Counted from the first letter of the stretch, positions 1 to 8,884 are shown. The stretch: 64,000 nt of DNA from an uncultured Clostridia bacterium (GCA_934182465.1 CAKPRG010000006.1:71094-135093), one strand, 5' to 3'. Made by a program: numbers and translations. The notes: generated by a model not told the origin, from the sequence alone.

Positions 1-1973
1 AAAGCTGCTCTAATTGCTACTTCAGTTTTTCCATATCCAACATCTCCACATAGCAATCTATCCATTGGTCTAGGTTTTTCCATATCTTTTTTTACTTCTG
101 ATATGCAACGAAGTTGATCATCTGTTTCTGAATATGGAAAGCTATCTTCAAATTCTTTTTGCCAAACAGTATCTTTTGAAAAAGCATATCCTTGCATTTT
201 TTGTCTTTTAGCATATAATTGAATTAATTCTTCTGCAACTTCTCTTAAATTTTTCTTTACTTTTTCTTTTGTTTTATCCCATTCTTTTGAGCCTAATCTA
301 TTTAATCTTGGTCCTACTTTTTCTGAACCAACATATTTACGAATATTATCCAAAGCATTAGTTGGAACATATAAAATATCATCATCTCTATATTTTAATT
401 TTATATAATCTTTAGTAACATTATCAGCTTTAATTGTTGTTACTCCAAGATATTGTCCTATTCCATTAACTTTGTGAACAATATAATCTCCTTCTTTTAA
501 ATCATCAAATACTACTTTTTGTGATTCTTTAAAAATAGATGATGATTTTACTCTTTTTGGTTTTGTTTCAAATATTTCTGCTAAAGATATTACAAGTAAA
601 TTCATTTCATAACATTCAAATCCAGCAGATAGAGCACCAGGAGTAACAGTTATACTCCCTGGTGCTAATTCATCATCTTCTAAAATTTCTTTATAGTCGT
701 TTACAATTTGTTTTTCTAATAATAAATTTGATATTTTTCGACTGCCATCGGTGTTTCCACCAAGGATTACTGTTGCTTTGCCCCTGCTTTTTGCTTCTTG
801 TAATTCCTGAAACAGTAAATCCATTGAACTACGAAAAAAGTTGACCTCCCTATAGCTAAAGCTATATCCGTTTCTTTTTGCATGCATACTTTGTTTATCA
901 ACAAACCCTATATCTTGTTTTTCTAAATATATTGTTTGCTTTTTTTCTAGTGTATCACTAAATTTTAAATAATCTTCTTGTTTTATTAAGTTTCCAGGTA
1001 TTAATTTGTTTTTACTTACTAGATCTTGGATTAAATGTTCATTATCTTTTGAAATATTTTCAGCTCTAGCTTTTATTTTTTCGATTTCATCTAAAAAAAC
1101 TATATAATCATTGTCTAAGTAGTCTAATAATGTACTTGATTTCTCATAAAAACAATCAAAATATCTATCTATTTTATTTAAGAATTCACCATTTTTTATT
1201 TGTTCTATATCTTCATTTACTTTTTCTCTAATTGGTTTTATATAACTCTTATCTGATATTCTCTCACAAATAGTATTTACATCTGTTTCTAATAAAAATT
1301 CATAAGATGGATATATATCTATTTCTTTTAGCATTTCTGTAGTTCTTTGACTAGCAATACTAAATTTTCTAATAGAATCAATTTCATCTCCCCAGAATTC
1401 AATTCTCACACCATGGTTTTTAGAAGTTGCTATATCCACAATTCCTCCACGAATACTGAATTGACCTTTTCCTTCTATTAAGTCATATCTTTCATAGCCT
1501 AGTAATACTAATTTTTCTTTTAGTTGCTCTAAATTAAAGAAGTCTCCAACTTTTAAATGCATTACATTTTTATATAAACTTTCTTTTGTAATCATTTTTT
1601 GCATTGCAGCTTCTATTGTTGTTACTATAATTTTATTTTTTCTTTTTACAATATTATTTAAAACAGAAATTCTTTTAAATAATGTATCTTTACTTTCTGC
1701 TAAATAATCAAAACTAATTACATCCCTTTTAGGGAAAAATCTAACGGTTTCTCCAAAGAAAGCCAAATCTTTAACTATTTTTTTTGCTTGTAGTTCATTG
1801 TAAGTTACTATACATATAGGCTTTTCTGTATAAAATCTTGTTGCATAAGCCATGTGTATTTTTCCAACATCTGTTAAACCTGATAACATCATTGGATTTG
1901 TTCCTTTTTTCACTTCAAACAAGTAATCATTAAATTTTTTGACATTTGGAATTACTTTTACTAGTGAATTCAT
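1..1973 (-). CDS. mfd: Transcription-repair coupling factor Mfd, C-terminal part cut by window edge
   Basis: Translating the minus strand from the ATG at 1971-1973 gives about 657 residues that I recognise as Mfd, the ATPase that removes RNA polymerase stalled at DNA lesions and recruits UvrABC. The UvrB-like N-terminal part (GGIVDI near residue 180), the RNA polymerase interaction region (GDYIVHKVNGIGQYLG near residue 492) and the start of the translocase domain are present. The frame leaves the window at GDVGYGKTEVAIRAA, which is the Walker A motif, so helicase motifs II-VI and the C-terminal regulatory domain lie outside. A Shine-Dalgarno AAGGAG stands 5 bases before the ATG and a sigma-A promoter is seen upstream. 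The gene is intact as far as it can be read. Confidence 0.96.
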   Translation of the reverse strand, partial: MNSLVKVIPNVKKFNDYLFEVKKGTNPMMLSGLTDVGKIHMAYATRFYTEKPICIVTYNELQAKKIVKDLAFFGETVRFFPKRDVISFDYLAESKDTLFKRISVLNNIVKRKNKIIVTTIEAAMQKMITKESLYKNVMHLKVGDFFNLEQLKEKLVLLGYERYDLIEGKGQFSIRGGIVDIATSKNHGVRIEFWGDEIDSIRKFSIASQRTTEMLKEIDIYPSYEFLLETDVNTICERISDKSYIKPIREKVNEDIEQIKNGEFLNKIDRYFDCFYEKSSTLLDYLDNDYIVFLDEIEKIKARAENISKDNEHLIQDLVSKNKLIPGNLIKQEDYLKFSDTLEKKQTIYLEKQDIGFVDKQSMHAKRNGYSFSYREVNFFRSSMDLLFQELQEAKSRGKATVILGGNTDGSRKISNLLLEKQIVNDYKEILEDDELAPGSITVTPGALSAGFECYEMNLLVISLAEIFETKPKRVKSSSIFKESQKVVFDDLKEGDYIVHKVNGIGQYLGVTTIKADNVTKDYIKLKYRDDDILYVPTNALDNIRKYVGSEKVGPRLNRLGSKEWDKTKEKVKKNLREVAEELIQLYAKRQKMQGYAFSKDTVWQKEFEDSFPYSETDDQLRCISEVKKDMEKPRPMDRLLCGDVGYGKTEVAIRAA

Positions 1974-2015
1974 TATATACTCCTTTTTATTTTAGTTGTC
2001 TTATAACGATTATAT

Positions 2016-2044
2016 ATTATATTACTTTTTCACCACTTTTTCAA
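2016..2044 (-). promoter_or_regulatory. Sigma-A promoter of mfd
   Basis: On the minus strand TTGAAA (2039-2044) and TATAAT (2016-2021) are separated by exactly 17 bases and lie about 45 bases before the mfd start codon. This is near-consensus for the housekeeping sigma factor. Confidence 0.75.
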
Positions 2045-2083
2045 TTGTTATATGCAAATTAATAAAATATAATTGATTAAAAT

Positions 2084-2112
2084 AAAAAAAACTTCATTGC
2101 TGAAGTTTTTTA
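2084..2112 (-). terminator. Intrinsic terminator after the 2117-2752 gene
   Basis: AAAAACTTCA, a TTGC loop and TGAAGTTTTT form a perfect hairpin, followed on the minus strand by a run of T. It ends the gene at 2117-2752 just before the mfd promoter. Confidence 0.85.
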
Positions 2113-2116
2113 TTTA

Positions 2117-2752
2117 TCAATTATTATATGTGTAGTCAGGATAATTATCTATATTAAATTTTAGTATTTCATTATTTTCAACACTATTATATTCATAATT
2201 ATATATTGTAACTAATTTTTCATCCGAATTTTCATATATTTCAGTTTTCACTATATTATTTGTTTTTAAATCAATATAATAATATTTTATTTGGTTATCC
2301 ATAGAAAATCCAACTTTTATACATTTTGAAAGATCCAAGTCTTCTTTTCCATAATACTTATAAATTCCATTATTTGCACTTTCTTTAAATTCTGTTATAA
2401 TTGGATTTTCTAAATTATTATTATTATCATTTACATTTGTTATACTCTTATTATTATGCAATATTATAATTTTTTTATTTGTATCTATATCATAAAAAGT
2501 TTCTGCTTTTCCTTGTATATCATCATTTTGATCAACATAAATATTGCCATCTTTTCTATAAAATTTCGTATATCCAATTTGGTTACCATTTTTGTAAAAA
2601 TTCTCAGTAATGCAATAATTATTTATGTTATTATTTTTTTCAATTAAATTTTGAGTTCTTTTTAAAGAATATGTATTATTGAAAAAAATATATAAACTTA
2701 TGCATATTAATAATATTATAATAGTTAAAATTAATAATATCTTTTTTGACAT
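2117..2752 (-). CDS. Membrane-anchored extracytoplasmic protein of unknown function
   Basis: I do not recognise the family. The 211-residue product has one N-terminal hydrophobic segment (about residues 5-25) behind a KK, with no lipobox cysteine, so it is probably a signal-anchored exported protein. The rest is polar, rich in Asn, Tyr and Lys, and reads as beta-strand rich (for example IKYYYIDLKTNNIVK). The overall plan resembles the protein at 17100-17702: an N-terminal anchor, then a domain in which YYD/YYID strands contact a stored value. This may be a shared fold, but I could not show homology. It has a strong ribosome binding site (AGGAGG) and its own terminator, so it is a single-gene unit. 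Confidence 0.7.
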   Translation of the reverse strand: MSKKILLILTIIILLICISLYIFFNNTYSLKRTQNLIEKNNNINNYCITENFYKNGNQIGYTKFYRKDGNIYVDQNDDIQGKAETFYDIDTNKKIIILHNNKSITNVNDNNNNLENPIITEFKESANNGIYKYYGKEDLDLSKCIKVGFSMDNQIKYYYIDLKTNNIVKTEIYENSDEKLVTIYNYEYNSVENNEILKFNIDNYPDYTYNN

Positions 2753-2784
2753 ATTTTTTTCCTCCTAATATTAAAATCAAATTA

Positions 2785-2813
2785 AATTTATCATATTTTA
2801 TTTTATAAATCAA
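2785..2813 (-). promoter_or_regulatory. Probable promoter of the 2117-2752 gene
   Basis: On the minus strand TTGATT (2808-2813) and TAAATT (2785-2790) are spaced by 17 bases, about 30 bases upstream of the start codon. The -10 is a moderate match. Confidence 0.45.
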
Positions 2814-2816
2814 CTC

Positions 2817-2845
2817 TTTACTTTAAATATTACAATTGATATAAT
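2817..2845 (+). promoter_or_regulatory. Promoter of the secreted protein at 2960
   Basis: TTTACT (2817-2822) and TATAAT (2840-2845) are spaced by 17 bases. The transcript would have a leader of about 107 bases that holds an inverted repeat, AAGACACA with TGTGTCTT. Confidence 0.65.
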
Positions 2846-2959
2846 ATTAAATATTTGGTCATAGAAGCAAAACTGCAAAATCATGAAGACACAATGTTTA
2901 AATTCAAATATGTGTCTTACATTGCAAATAGTAAAACTTTTCAGAAAGGATATTTCATT

Positions 2960-3415
2960 ATGAACACTACATTAAAAAAATTTGTTTCTATGTTTATGAT
3001 TTTTTCCATGGTATTAGCAATTAACACAACTGCTTTTGCTGCCGAAAAAAATAGTGACTCTTATGTAAATAGTGCTAGTTCTATATCAAGAGCATCCACC
3101 TTACATAAAGTCAATGGCGTATATAGCAGCGGGGCTAGTACCAGCTATACAACAACTACAACTAGGAGATGTTATGAAATCAGAGTAAAAGGAACAACTT
3201 ATGATTCTTCCACTCCTAAAGTTGTTAATGTCACCGTAACTAACAGTAGCTATAAAGTCGTTGCTAATATCTATAATCTTAAATTAGATAATAAAGAATA
3301 TCCATTATCACTCTGGGATCCTTTTACAGGTGGATTCAACGCTGGAAATTATACAGTTACAGTTACAAGTAGTGATAATAAAGCTTATGATATTTCAACT
3401 TATATTTATTACTAA
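2960..3415 (+). CDS. Small secreted protein of unknown function
   Basis: The start is set at the ATG at 2960 because AGAAAGGA lies 8 bases upstream and the protein then begins with a complete signal peptide; the longer open frame from 2855 has no ribosome binding site. The signal peptide covers about residues 1-27 with an AFA cleavage site. The mature part, about 124 residues, is rich in Ser, Thr, Tyr and Val and alternates strands (VVNVTVTNSSYKVVANI, NYTVTVTSSDN), which suggests a single secreted beta-sandwich domain. There is no cysteine, sortase signal or wall-binding repeat. I do not recognise a named family. It has its own promoter and terminator. Confidence 0.75.
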   Translation: MNTTLKKFVSMFMIFSMVLAINTTAFAAEKNSDSYVNSASSISRASTLHKVNGVYSSGASTSYTTTTTRRCYEIRVKGTTYDSSTPKVVNVTVTNSSYKVVANIYNLKLDNKEYPLSLWDPFTGGFNAGNYTVTVTSSDNKAYDISTYIYY

Positions 3416-3477
3416 ATAATTATAGCTAAATTTATATGACCAAATCATGATACTATTAACAATTTTACTATTTGCAT

Positions 3478-3517
3478 AAAAAGTCCCACTTTTTCACTTA
3501 ATTGAGTGGGACTTTTT
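3478..3517 (+). terminator. Strong intrinsic terminator after the secreted protein gene
   Basis: AAAAAGTCCCACT and AGTGGGACTTTTT form a 13-pair stem followed by T residues. The symmetric flanks mean it may also stop leftward transcripts. Confidence 0.9.
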
Positions 3518-3550
3518 CCAACTTTATATAATTATCTTGTTTAAACATTG

Positions 3551-3793
3551 TTAATATAATTCATTTGCCTCTTCTTGAGTTATAATATTACTTTGAAGTG
3601 AAAAATCTATTTGTCTTTTTCTTTCATCTTTATCCTCTACACTTTTTAATCGTTCAATAAGCTCTGCATGTCCATCTGCTATTGTACCATCTTCATTAAA
3701 TAAAAATAATCCTCTAAATTTTAAAGCACCTAATATAATTGCTAACACTACTATTATTAACGCTATAATTATAAATAATTTTTTATTTTTCAT
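3551..3793 (-). CDS. Small single-pass membrane protein, third gene of the LytTR operon
   Basis: This 80-residue protein has one long hydrophobic segment (about residues 6-24) and a charged tail of about 50 residues with a helical end (ERKRQIDFSLQSNIITQEEA). That end is faintly like the short SHOCT helical motif, but this is not a firm assignment. A Shine-Dalgarno GGAGG precedes the ATG. It overlaps the end of the upstream 91-residue gene by 11 bases, so the three genes 4511-3551 are one transcription unit. By position it could take part in sensing or inhibiting the LytTR regulator, which is inference only. Confidence 0.7.
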   Translation of the reverse strand: MKNKKLFIIIALIIVVLAIILGALKFRGLFLFNEDGTIADGHAELIERLKSVEDKDERKRQIDFSLQSNIITQEEANELY

Positions 3794-4058
3794 TTTCTTT
3801 CCTCCTTTTTAATTTTTTATTAAGTTTCTTTATTAAATAAATATTTATACCATAATAAATAAAAATAATTATAATATATATTACAGAGTATAATTTAAAA
3901 TTTTCAAATATATTAATTTTAAAAATTTGAAAAAAATTCATTTCGAAAGATAATATCTTAGCAATTATTATTTCTGTTGTTGAAAATACTATATTAAATA
4001 AAATATATCCTACTATATAAAACACTATTATTTCAATTGAATTAATTATTTTTTTCAT
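3783..4058 (-). CDS. Two-helix membrane protein paired with LytTR regulator
   Basis: The 91-residue product has two hydrophobic segments (about 8-35 and 54-76) and a very basic C-terminal tail (KKLNKKLKRRKENEK), which places that end in the cytoplasm. It starts at the base after the stop codon of the LytTR gene. In LytTR regulatory systems the DNA-binding protein is co-transcribed with a membrane protein that inhibits it; those are commonly larger, for example DUF3021 proteins with four helices. This one is too short for a typical DUF3021 member and I cannot assign the family from sequence. A role as the membrane partner is inferred from the operon. Confidence 0.7.
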   Translation of the reverse strand: MKKIINSIEIIVFYIVGYILFNIVFSTTEIIIAKILSFEMNFFQIFKINIFENFKLYSVIYIIIIFIYYGINIYLIKKLNKKLKRRKENEK

Positions 4059-4511
4059 TTATATACTCCTTTCATCTAAATATTCTATTACATCTTTTAT
4101 TCTACGCCTTGATACAGTAACAAATTCGTTATTATCTAACTCAATTACTATTTTTCCTATTATTCCCATATCAAAACATTTCGCATGATTAAAATTCACA
4201 ATATATTTTTTTGAAACTCGTATAAAGTCTTTATCCAATTTTTCTAATTCGTATAACCTACTTTTTACTTTATATTCTTTTTCTTTAGTTTTGCAAAAAA
4301 TTTCTTTATCTTTACAAAAAAAATATCTTATTTCACTATATTCTATTTTTACTAGTTTATTGTCAACTTTACCTATAATTGTATTATCATATTTATTAAT
4401 ATAATCAATTAGTTTATCAACTTGAGCATCTTGTTTTGCACTTTCTATATTTATATTAATACTTTCATCTTCAATATTTTTATTAATTTTAAATGTAACA
4501 TTAAATTCCAT
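4059..4511 (-). CDS. LytTR-family DNA-binding transcription regulator
   Basis: The C-terminal two thirds (about residues 45-148) match the LytTR DNA-binding domain: IGKVDNKLVKIEYSEIRYFF, then YKVKSRLYELEK, DFIRVSKKYIVNFNHAK and VTVSRRRIKDVIEYL. There is no response-regulator receiver domain; the N-terminal part is a short charged beta/alpha segment, as in the stand-alone regulators of LytTR regulatory systems. The start is fixed by GGAGAG 5 bases upstream. It heads an operon with two small membrane proteins. Directly upstream of the promoter are two 12-base direct repeats 20 bases apart, as expected for a LytTR dimer site, so autoregulation is likely. Confidence 0.88.
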   Translation of the reverse strand: MEFNVTFKINKNIEDESININIESAKQDAQVDKLIDYINKYDNTIIGKVDNKLVKIEYSEIRYFFCKDKEIFCKTKEKEYKVKSRLYELEKLDKDFIRVSKKYIVNFNHAKCFDMGIIGKIVIELDNNEFVTVSRRRIKDVIEYLDERSI

Positions 4512-4535
4512 TTATCTCTCCAAATATTTTTTATA

Positions 4536-4564
4536 ATTATATATTTTATTTATGCAATATTCAA
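4536..4564 (-). promoter_or_regulatory. Promoter of the LytTR operon
   Basis: On the minus strand TTGAAT (4559-4564) and TATAAT (4536-4541) are spaced by 17 bases, about 25 bases before the LytTR start codon. Confidence 0.65.
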
Positions 4565-4570
4565 CAATTT

Positions 4571-4602
4571 TAGACTATCGGTCATTTTTACAGACAACTG
4601 GT
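4571..4602 (-). promoter_or_regulatory. Candidate LytTR operator: two direct repeats with 20-base period
   Basis: On the minus strand ACCAGTTGTCTG (4591-4602) and ACCGATAGTCTA (4571-4582) match at 8 of 12 positions and start 20 bases apart, two helical turns. They lie just upstream of the -35 element. LytTR proteins are known to bind pairs of short direct repeats about two turns apart. Binding by the neighbour gene product is inferred. Confidence 0.5.
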
Positions 4603-4740
4603 TTTCATCTTTATTTTTGGATAAAAACAAAATGTAACTTATTTTTCTTTTGTTCAAAATCTCTATCTACGTACAAAATTTGCTTTGAAAATTTAAAGAT
4701 TCATGACAAAAATATATATAAATTTATATATACTTTTATA

Positions 4741-5787
4741 TTATAGAAAACATAAGAAAATATATGTGTATACAGTTGCAATAATCCCCTGAAGAATTTT
4801 CCCAATAAGATATGGTCTTATTGATAAATGCTCTTTTGTAATAATGCTAAAAACTTGTAGCAGTACTGAAACTCCTCCAAAGCCAAGAAGAAAAGCTGTA
4901 AATAAAATATTAAGTGTTTTTAAATTCAAAGTAGAAAGTAATTTCACTCCATTAGTAAGTTCAAGTATTCCAGAAAATATGCTTTCAAAAAAATGATTTG
5001 GCATTGAAAATGCTGTATCAAAACTTGACAAAAAGTTGAAAAAATTAGTGCTTTTTATTAATGATAAAATAACAGAAAATATAACAATAAATCCACCTAT
5101 TTGCAATATAGATTGTATAGAACTTTTAATACTATTTCCTAGTATTTCTCCAAAATTTCTAAAAGTAATAAATGAATTTGAATCTTGCTCTTTAATATAA
5201 TTATTTTGATTATAATTATTTTTCAGTTTTGAGATCTTTTTATTATATGTATTTGGACTCCAAAATTTATAAATTATCCCAACAGAAATTGCTGCTAAAA
5301 TATGTGTAAATAATAATAAAAATCCAATATATTTATTGTTATATAAAACAATTCCAATTGTGCCTATTATAAATAAAGGTCCAGAATTATTGCAAAAAGC
5401 TACTAATCTTTCAGCTTCATCTTTATTAATAACTTTTTGATTTAACAATTGGCATACAACTTTAGCCCCCACAGGATATCCACTAATAGCTCCTATAATA
5501 AGTGCAATTGTACTTTCACCAGGAACATTAAATAATGGACGCATTAACTTTCCAAGATACTTGCCAAATATTGAAATAATATTTGTTTGGCAAAGTAAAC
5601 TACTAGCAACAAAGAATGGAAATAAAGATGGTACAACTGCCTCTGCCCATAAAACAAGACCATCTTTAGCTGCTTGTATATTACTAGTTGAAAAAGAAAG
5701 TAGCCCTATTAGGAAAATTAATATTAGTATTGTAAAAAAATATTTTTTTATAGAAAAAACAAAAAAATTATATTTCAAAATAATCAC
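4741..5787 (-). CDS. ylbJ: Sporulation integral membrane protein YlbJ
   Basis: I recognise the YlbJ family: a polytopic membrane protein of about eight helices with AEAVVPSLFPFFVASSLL near the N-terminus and the conserved GAISGYPVGAK and CNNSGPLFIIG loops. YlbJ is needed for full sporulation in Bacillus and is expressed in the mother cell; the transported substrate is not established. The length of about 348 residues is normal for the family. The start is uncertain: GTG at 5787 has no good ribosome binding site, whereas a TTG at 5778 is preceded by TAGGTG at good spacing. It appears to be transcribed alone. Confidence 0.9.
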   Translation of the reverse strand: MIILKYNFFVFSIKKYFFTILILIFLIGLLSFSTSNIQAAKDGLVLWAEAVVPSLFPFFVASSLLCQTNIISIFGKYLGKLMRPLFNVPGESTIALIIGAISGYPVGAKVVCQLLNQKVINKDEAERLVAFCNNSGPLFIIGTIGIVLYNNKYIGFLLLFTHILAAISVGIIYKFWSPNTYNKKISKLKNNYNQNNYIKEQDSNSFITFRNFGEILGNSIKSSIQSILQIGGFIVIFSVILSLIKSTNFFNFLSSFDTAFSMPNHFFESIFSGILELTNGVKLLSTLNLKTLNILFTAFLLGFGGVSVLLQVFSIITKEHLSIRPYLIGKILQGIIATVYTYIFLCFL

Positions 5788-6139
5788 CTAAAATATAATA
5801 TGTTGCTAAATAATTATTATTCAAATAAAAAAAGCTATAGCACAAAAACTATAGCCTCAGTATACTAATCGCCCAAATTAAAAGCTTCTCAAAAAAAATA
5901 TATCTATATTAAAATTTGAATTTTATGAAGCTAGTTAATTTTGAAGACGAATTTTACTGAAGCAAATTGATAAAAAAAGAATGTAATTGATAAAAAAATA
6001 TATAGATATAAAAAAATTGAAATAAATCGGTATACTTAATTTTATTATCTAATATTTCCTTTTAAAAAACAATATTAAAAAAAGCAGAAAAAATTTTATT
6101 TTTTCCACTTTTTACATAACAATGTCGAATTTTGACATT
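5788..6139. other. Gene-free interval between the aminopeptidase and ylbJ
   Basis: No coding frame with a ribosome binding site was found. The interval holds the terminator at 5826-5858 and very AT-rich sequence. Two stretches, TATATCTATATT near 5900 and ATATATAGATATA near 6000, are complementary over about 11 bases and could pair at a distance, but the low complexity makes chance likely. Confidence 0.6.
5826..5858 (-). terminator. Terminator of the rnhB-phosphorylase-aminopeptidase operon
   Basis: GCTATAG (5834-5840) and CTATAGC (5849-5855) form the stem, and an A run on the plus strand gives the T tract on the minus strand. Confidence 0.8.
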
Positions 6140-7546
6140 TTAATTAAGTTTATAAAATGCTTCATAAGCTTTATATGCTTGATAAATATCATATTTGCTT
6201 GTTATTTCATAAGGTGAATGCATTGCCATTACTGGAACTCCACAATCTAGTACATCCATGCCTCTATTGGCAAATGTAAGTGCTATTGTGCCTCCACCAC
6301 CTCTGTCAACTTTTCCAAGTTCTGCAGATTGATATTGAGCATTGCCACAATCAAATATATTTCTAACTTTAGCAATAAATTCTGCTGAAGCCTCTGAACA
6401 TCTTGATTTTCCAGCTGATCCTGAATATTTTGAAATACAAATACCTTTTCCAAATTCTGCACTATTTCTTTTTTCAAAAACATCTGAAAAAGTAGGATCA
6501 TAAGCAGTTGTAACATCTGCTGATAATACTTCTGAATTTGAAAATGCTTTTTCTATCATTCCTACTGAACTTTGATTTGTTTTTTCTAAAATTTCTAAGA
6601 TGAATTTTTCGAAAATCTTAGTCTCCATTCCTGTATTTCCTATAAATCCAACTTCTTCTCTATCTGTTAATACACATATTGCTGTTCTTCTTGGATAGTT
6701 AACATTTAATAAACCTCTTAAAGCTGTATAGCAACATACTTTATCATCTTGACCATAAGCTGCTACCATACTTCCGTCAAATCCAATGCTTCTAGCTTTA
6801 AATGCTGGTACAAATTCTACATCTGAACTTGTAAAGTCAATTTCTGTAATTCCATATTTTTGATTTAATATATTTAAAATATTTAATTTAATTTTTTCTG
6901 ATATTTTTTCTTCACTATATGGAATTGTTCCAGCTAAGATATTTAGCTCTTCTCCTGTTATTCCTTCTCTTAGTTTTCTTTCATTTTGTGCTTGTGATAA
7001 ATGAGGTGGTAAATCAGATATTATAAAAGCTGGTTCATCTTCTTTTTCTCCCCAAACTACTTTTATTTTTTCTCCATCTTCTTTTACAAATAAAGCATGC
7101 ATACTAAGTGGAATTGTTGCCCATTGATATTTTCTTATTCCACCATAATAATGTGTTTTCAATAATGAAAATCCTGAATTTTCATATACTGGATTTTGTT
7201 TTAAATCAATTCTTGGTGAATCTGCATGTGCAGCTACTATTCTTAATCCATTTTCTAGAGCTTCTGCACCTATAACTGCTGCAAATAAGTTTCTGTCTCT
7301 ATTAATAAAAAATACTTTATCTCCAGCTCTTAATTCATTCATTTCTGAAATATCCCTAAATCCATTTTTCATTAAAATTTCTTTTGATATTTCTACAATT
7401 TCTTTTTCTGTTTTTCCATTATTTAAATAATACATATATTCATCTGCAAATCTAAAAATTTCATCTTTTTCTTCTGTAGATTTTCCAGACCAACCATTTT
7501 TTTTATTTAAAAAAAGTCTTTCTTTAAGTTCTTCTGTTTCTGACAT
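6140..7546 (-). CDS. M18-family zinc aminopeptidase
   Basis: The 468-residue protein matches the M18 aminopeptidase family, cytosolic two-zinc enzymes that remove N-terminal residues from peptides. Metal and catalytic motifs are present: HADSPRIDLK with His107, the DREEVGFIGNTG segment near residues 295-306 with the catalytic and metal-binding acidic residues, and VPVMAMHSPYE near the C-terminus with the last His ligand. The length is typical. A strong ribosome binding site (GAGGAGG) precedes the ATG. It is the last gene of an operon, 36 bases after a pyrimidine-nucleoside phosphorylase. The pairing with nucleoside phosphorylases suggests nutrient salvage. Confidence 0.93.
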   Translation of the reverse strand: MSETEELKERLFLNKKNGWSGKSTEEKDEIFRFADEYMYYLNNGKTEKEIVEISKEILMKNGFRDISEMNELRAGDKVFFINRDRNLFAAVIGAEALENGLRIVAAHADSPRIDLKQNPVYENSGFSLLKTHYYGGIRKYQWATIPLSMHALFVKEDGEKIKVVWGEKEDEPAFIISDLPPHLSQAQNERKLREGITGEELNILAGTIPYSEEKISEKIKLNILNILNQKYGITEIDFTSSDVEFVPAFKARSIGFDGSMVAAYGQDDKVCCYTALRGLLNVNYPRRTAICVLTDREEVGFIGNTGMETKIFEKFILEILEKTNQSSVGMIEKAFSNSEVLSADVTTAYDPTFSDVFEKRNSAEFGKGICISKYSGSAGKSRCSEASAEFIAKVRNIFDCGNAQYQSAELGKVDRGGGGTIALTFANRGMDVLDCGVPVMAMHSPYEITSKYDIYQAYKAYEAFYKLN

Positions 7547-7582
7547 AAAAATCCTCCTCTTCTGTATATTAAATTTATTATT

Positions 7583-8884
7583 CTATAAAATTTCTAAAAT
7601 AACATTTGTTTTTTTAACTTTTTTGTTTACAATTTCATAAGCTTTTTGTATTTCTTCTACACCTTTTGTAGCCATTTCAGATGTTTCTGCATGTATATAT
7701 GCTAAAATATCTCCTTTTTTTACTTCATCTGAAACTTTCTTTTTTAATGTAATTCCAACTGTATAATTTATATTGTCTTCTTTTTTCTTTCTTCCAGCTC
7801 CTAATTCTAAACAAATTTGGCCAATAGCTTTTGCATCTAATTTTGATACAAATCCATTTTCATTAGCCATAACTGGCATAATATATTTAGCTTTTTCAAA
7901 TTTTTCAGTATCTTCTAAATAAGATATATCTCCACCTTGTTGTTTTACAAGTTCTTTAAATTTTTCAAAAGCTTTTCCACTTTCAATTACTTCTAGAATT
8001 TTTTCTTTGTTTTCTTGTATATTATCTCCTTTTTTTGCAGCTTTAATCATATAAGCACCAAGTGTTAAAATAACATCTTTTACATCTTCTGCCATATCAC
8101 CTTTTAAAGCTTTTATTGCTTCTATTACTTCTAATGAATTTCCTACTGTATATCCAAGTGGTTCTTCCATTGATGTTATTATACATTTTGTATCTCTTTT
8201 TGCCCAATTTCCAATTAAATTCATCATTTTTGCTAAATTTTTAGCTTCTGATTTAGTTTTCATAAAAGCGCCAGAACCACAAGTAACATCTAAAACTATG
8301 TGATTTGCCCCAGATGCTATTTTTTTGCTCATTATACTAGAAGCTATTAATGGCATACTTTTCGCACAACTAATTGTATCACGAAGTGCATAAATTTTTT
8401 TATCTGCTGGAGCAAGATTTAAAGTTTGAGCAATTAAGCTAATTCCAATATCTTTTACATTTTCTTTAAATTCTTCTATTGACAAATTAATATTATATCC
8501 AGGTATTGATTCTAATTTATCAGCTGTTCCACCAGTTATTCCTAAACCTCTTCCAGACATTTTTGCTACTGGTATATCTAAAGAAGCAATTATTGGAGCT
8601 AGTATTAAAGTAACCTTATCTCCGATTCCACCTGTGCTATGTTTGTCTACAATATCTGGTGAAATATCTGTTAAATCTAATATATCACCAGAATTTGCCA
8701 TTGCAATTGTCAAATTTAAAATTTCATCTGATGTCATTCCATTTATACAAATTGCCATTATTAATGCAGATGCTTGATAATCTGGTATGTTTCCATTTGT
8801 ATAGTTTTCAACAAAATATTCTATTTCTTCTTTTGAAAGCTCTTTAGCATCTTTTTTCTTATCTAAAATACTTAAAATATCCAT
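7583..8884 (-). CDS. pdp: Pyrimidine-nucleoside phosphorylase (canonical paralog)
   Basis: The 433-residue product belongs to the thymidine/pyrimidine-nucleoside phosphorylase family, which splits uridine or thymidine with phosphate to free base and (deoxy)ribose 1-phosphate. It has the phosphate-binding KHSTGGIGDK (81-90), the family signature SGRGLGITGGTADKLE (110-125), and base-binding residues at the positions known from bacterial enzymes: Arg168 (YALRD), Ser183 and Lys187 (SSIMSKK). The C-terminal PYNP domain follows. It is the third gene of an operon and sits next to a paralog of the same length. Its ribosome binding site is split from the ATG by a hairpin (see 8885-8920). Confidence 0.94.
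   Translation of the reverse strand: MDILSILDKKKDAKELSKEEIEYFVENYTNGNIPDYQASALIMAICINGMTSDEILNLTIAMANSGDILDLTDISPDIVDKHSTGGIGDKVTLILAPIIASLDIPVAKMSGRGLGITGGTADKLESIPGYNINLSIEEFKENVKDIGISLIAQTLNLAPADKKIYALRDTISCAKSMPLIASSIMSKKIASGANHIVLDVTCGSGAFMKTKSEAKNLAKMMNLIGNWAKRDTKCIITSMEEPLGYTVGNSLEVIEAIKALKGDMAEDVKDVILTLGAYMIKAAKKGDNIQENKEKILEVIESGKAFEKFKELVKQQGGDISYLEDTEKFEKAKYIMPVMANENGFVSKLDAKAIGQICLELGAGRKKKEDNINYTVGITLKKKVSDEVKKGDILAYIHAETSEMATKGVEEIQKAYEIVNKKVKKTNVILEIL

Noticed and set aside
6123..6129. TGTCGAA, a match to the core Spo0A box.
   Set aside because: It lies in the 3' region of the aminopeptidase gene, separated from ylbJ by a terminator, and is a 7-base match only.
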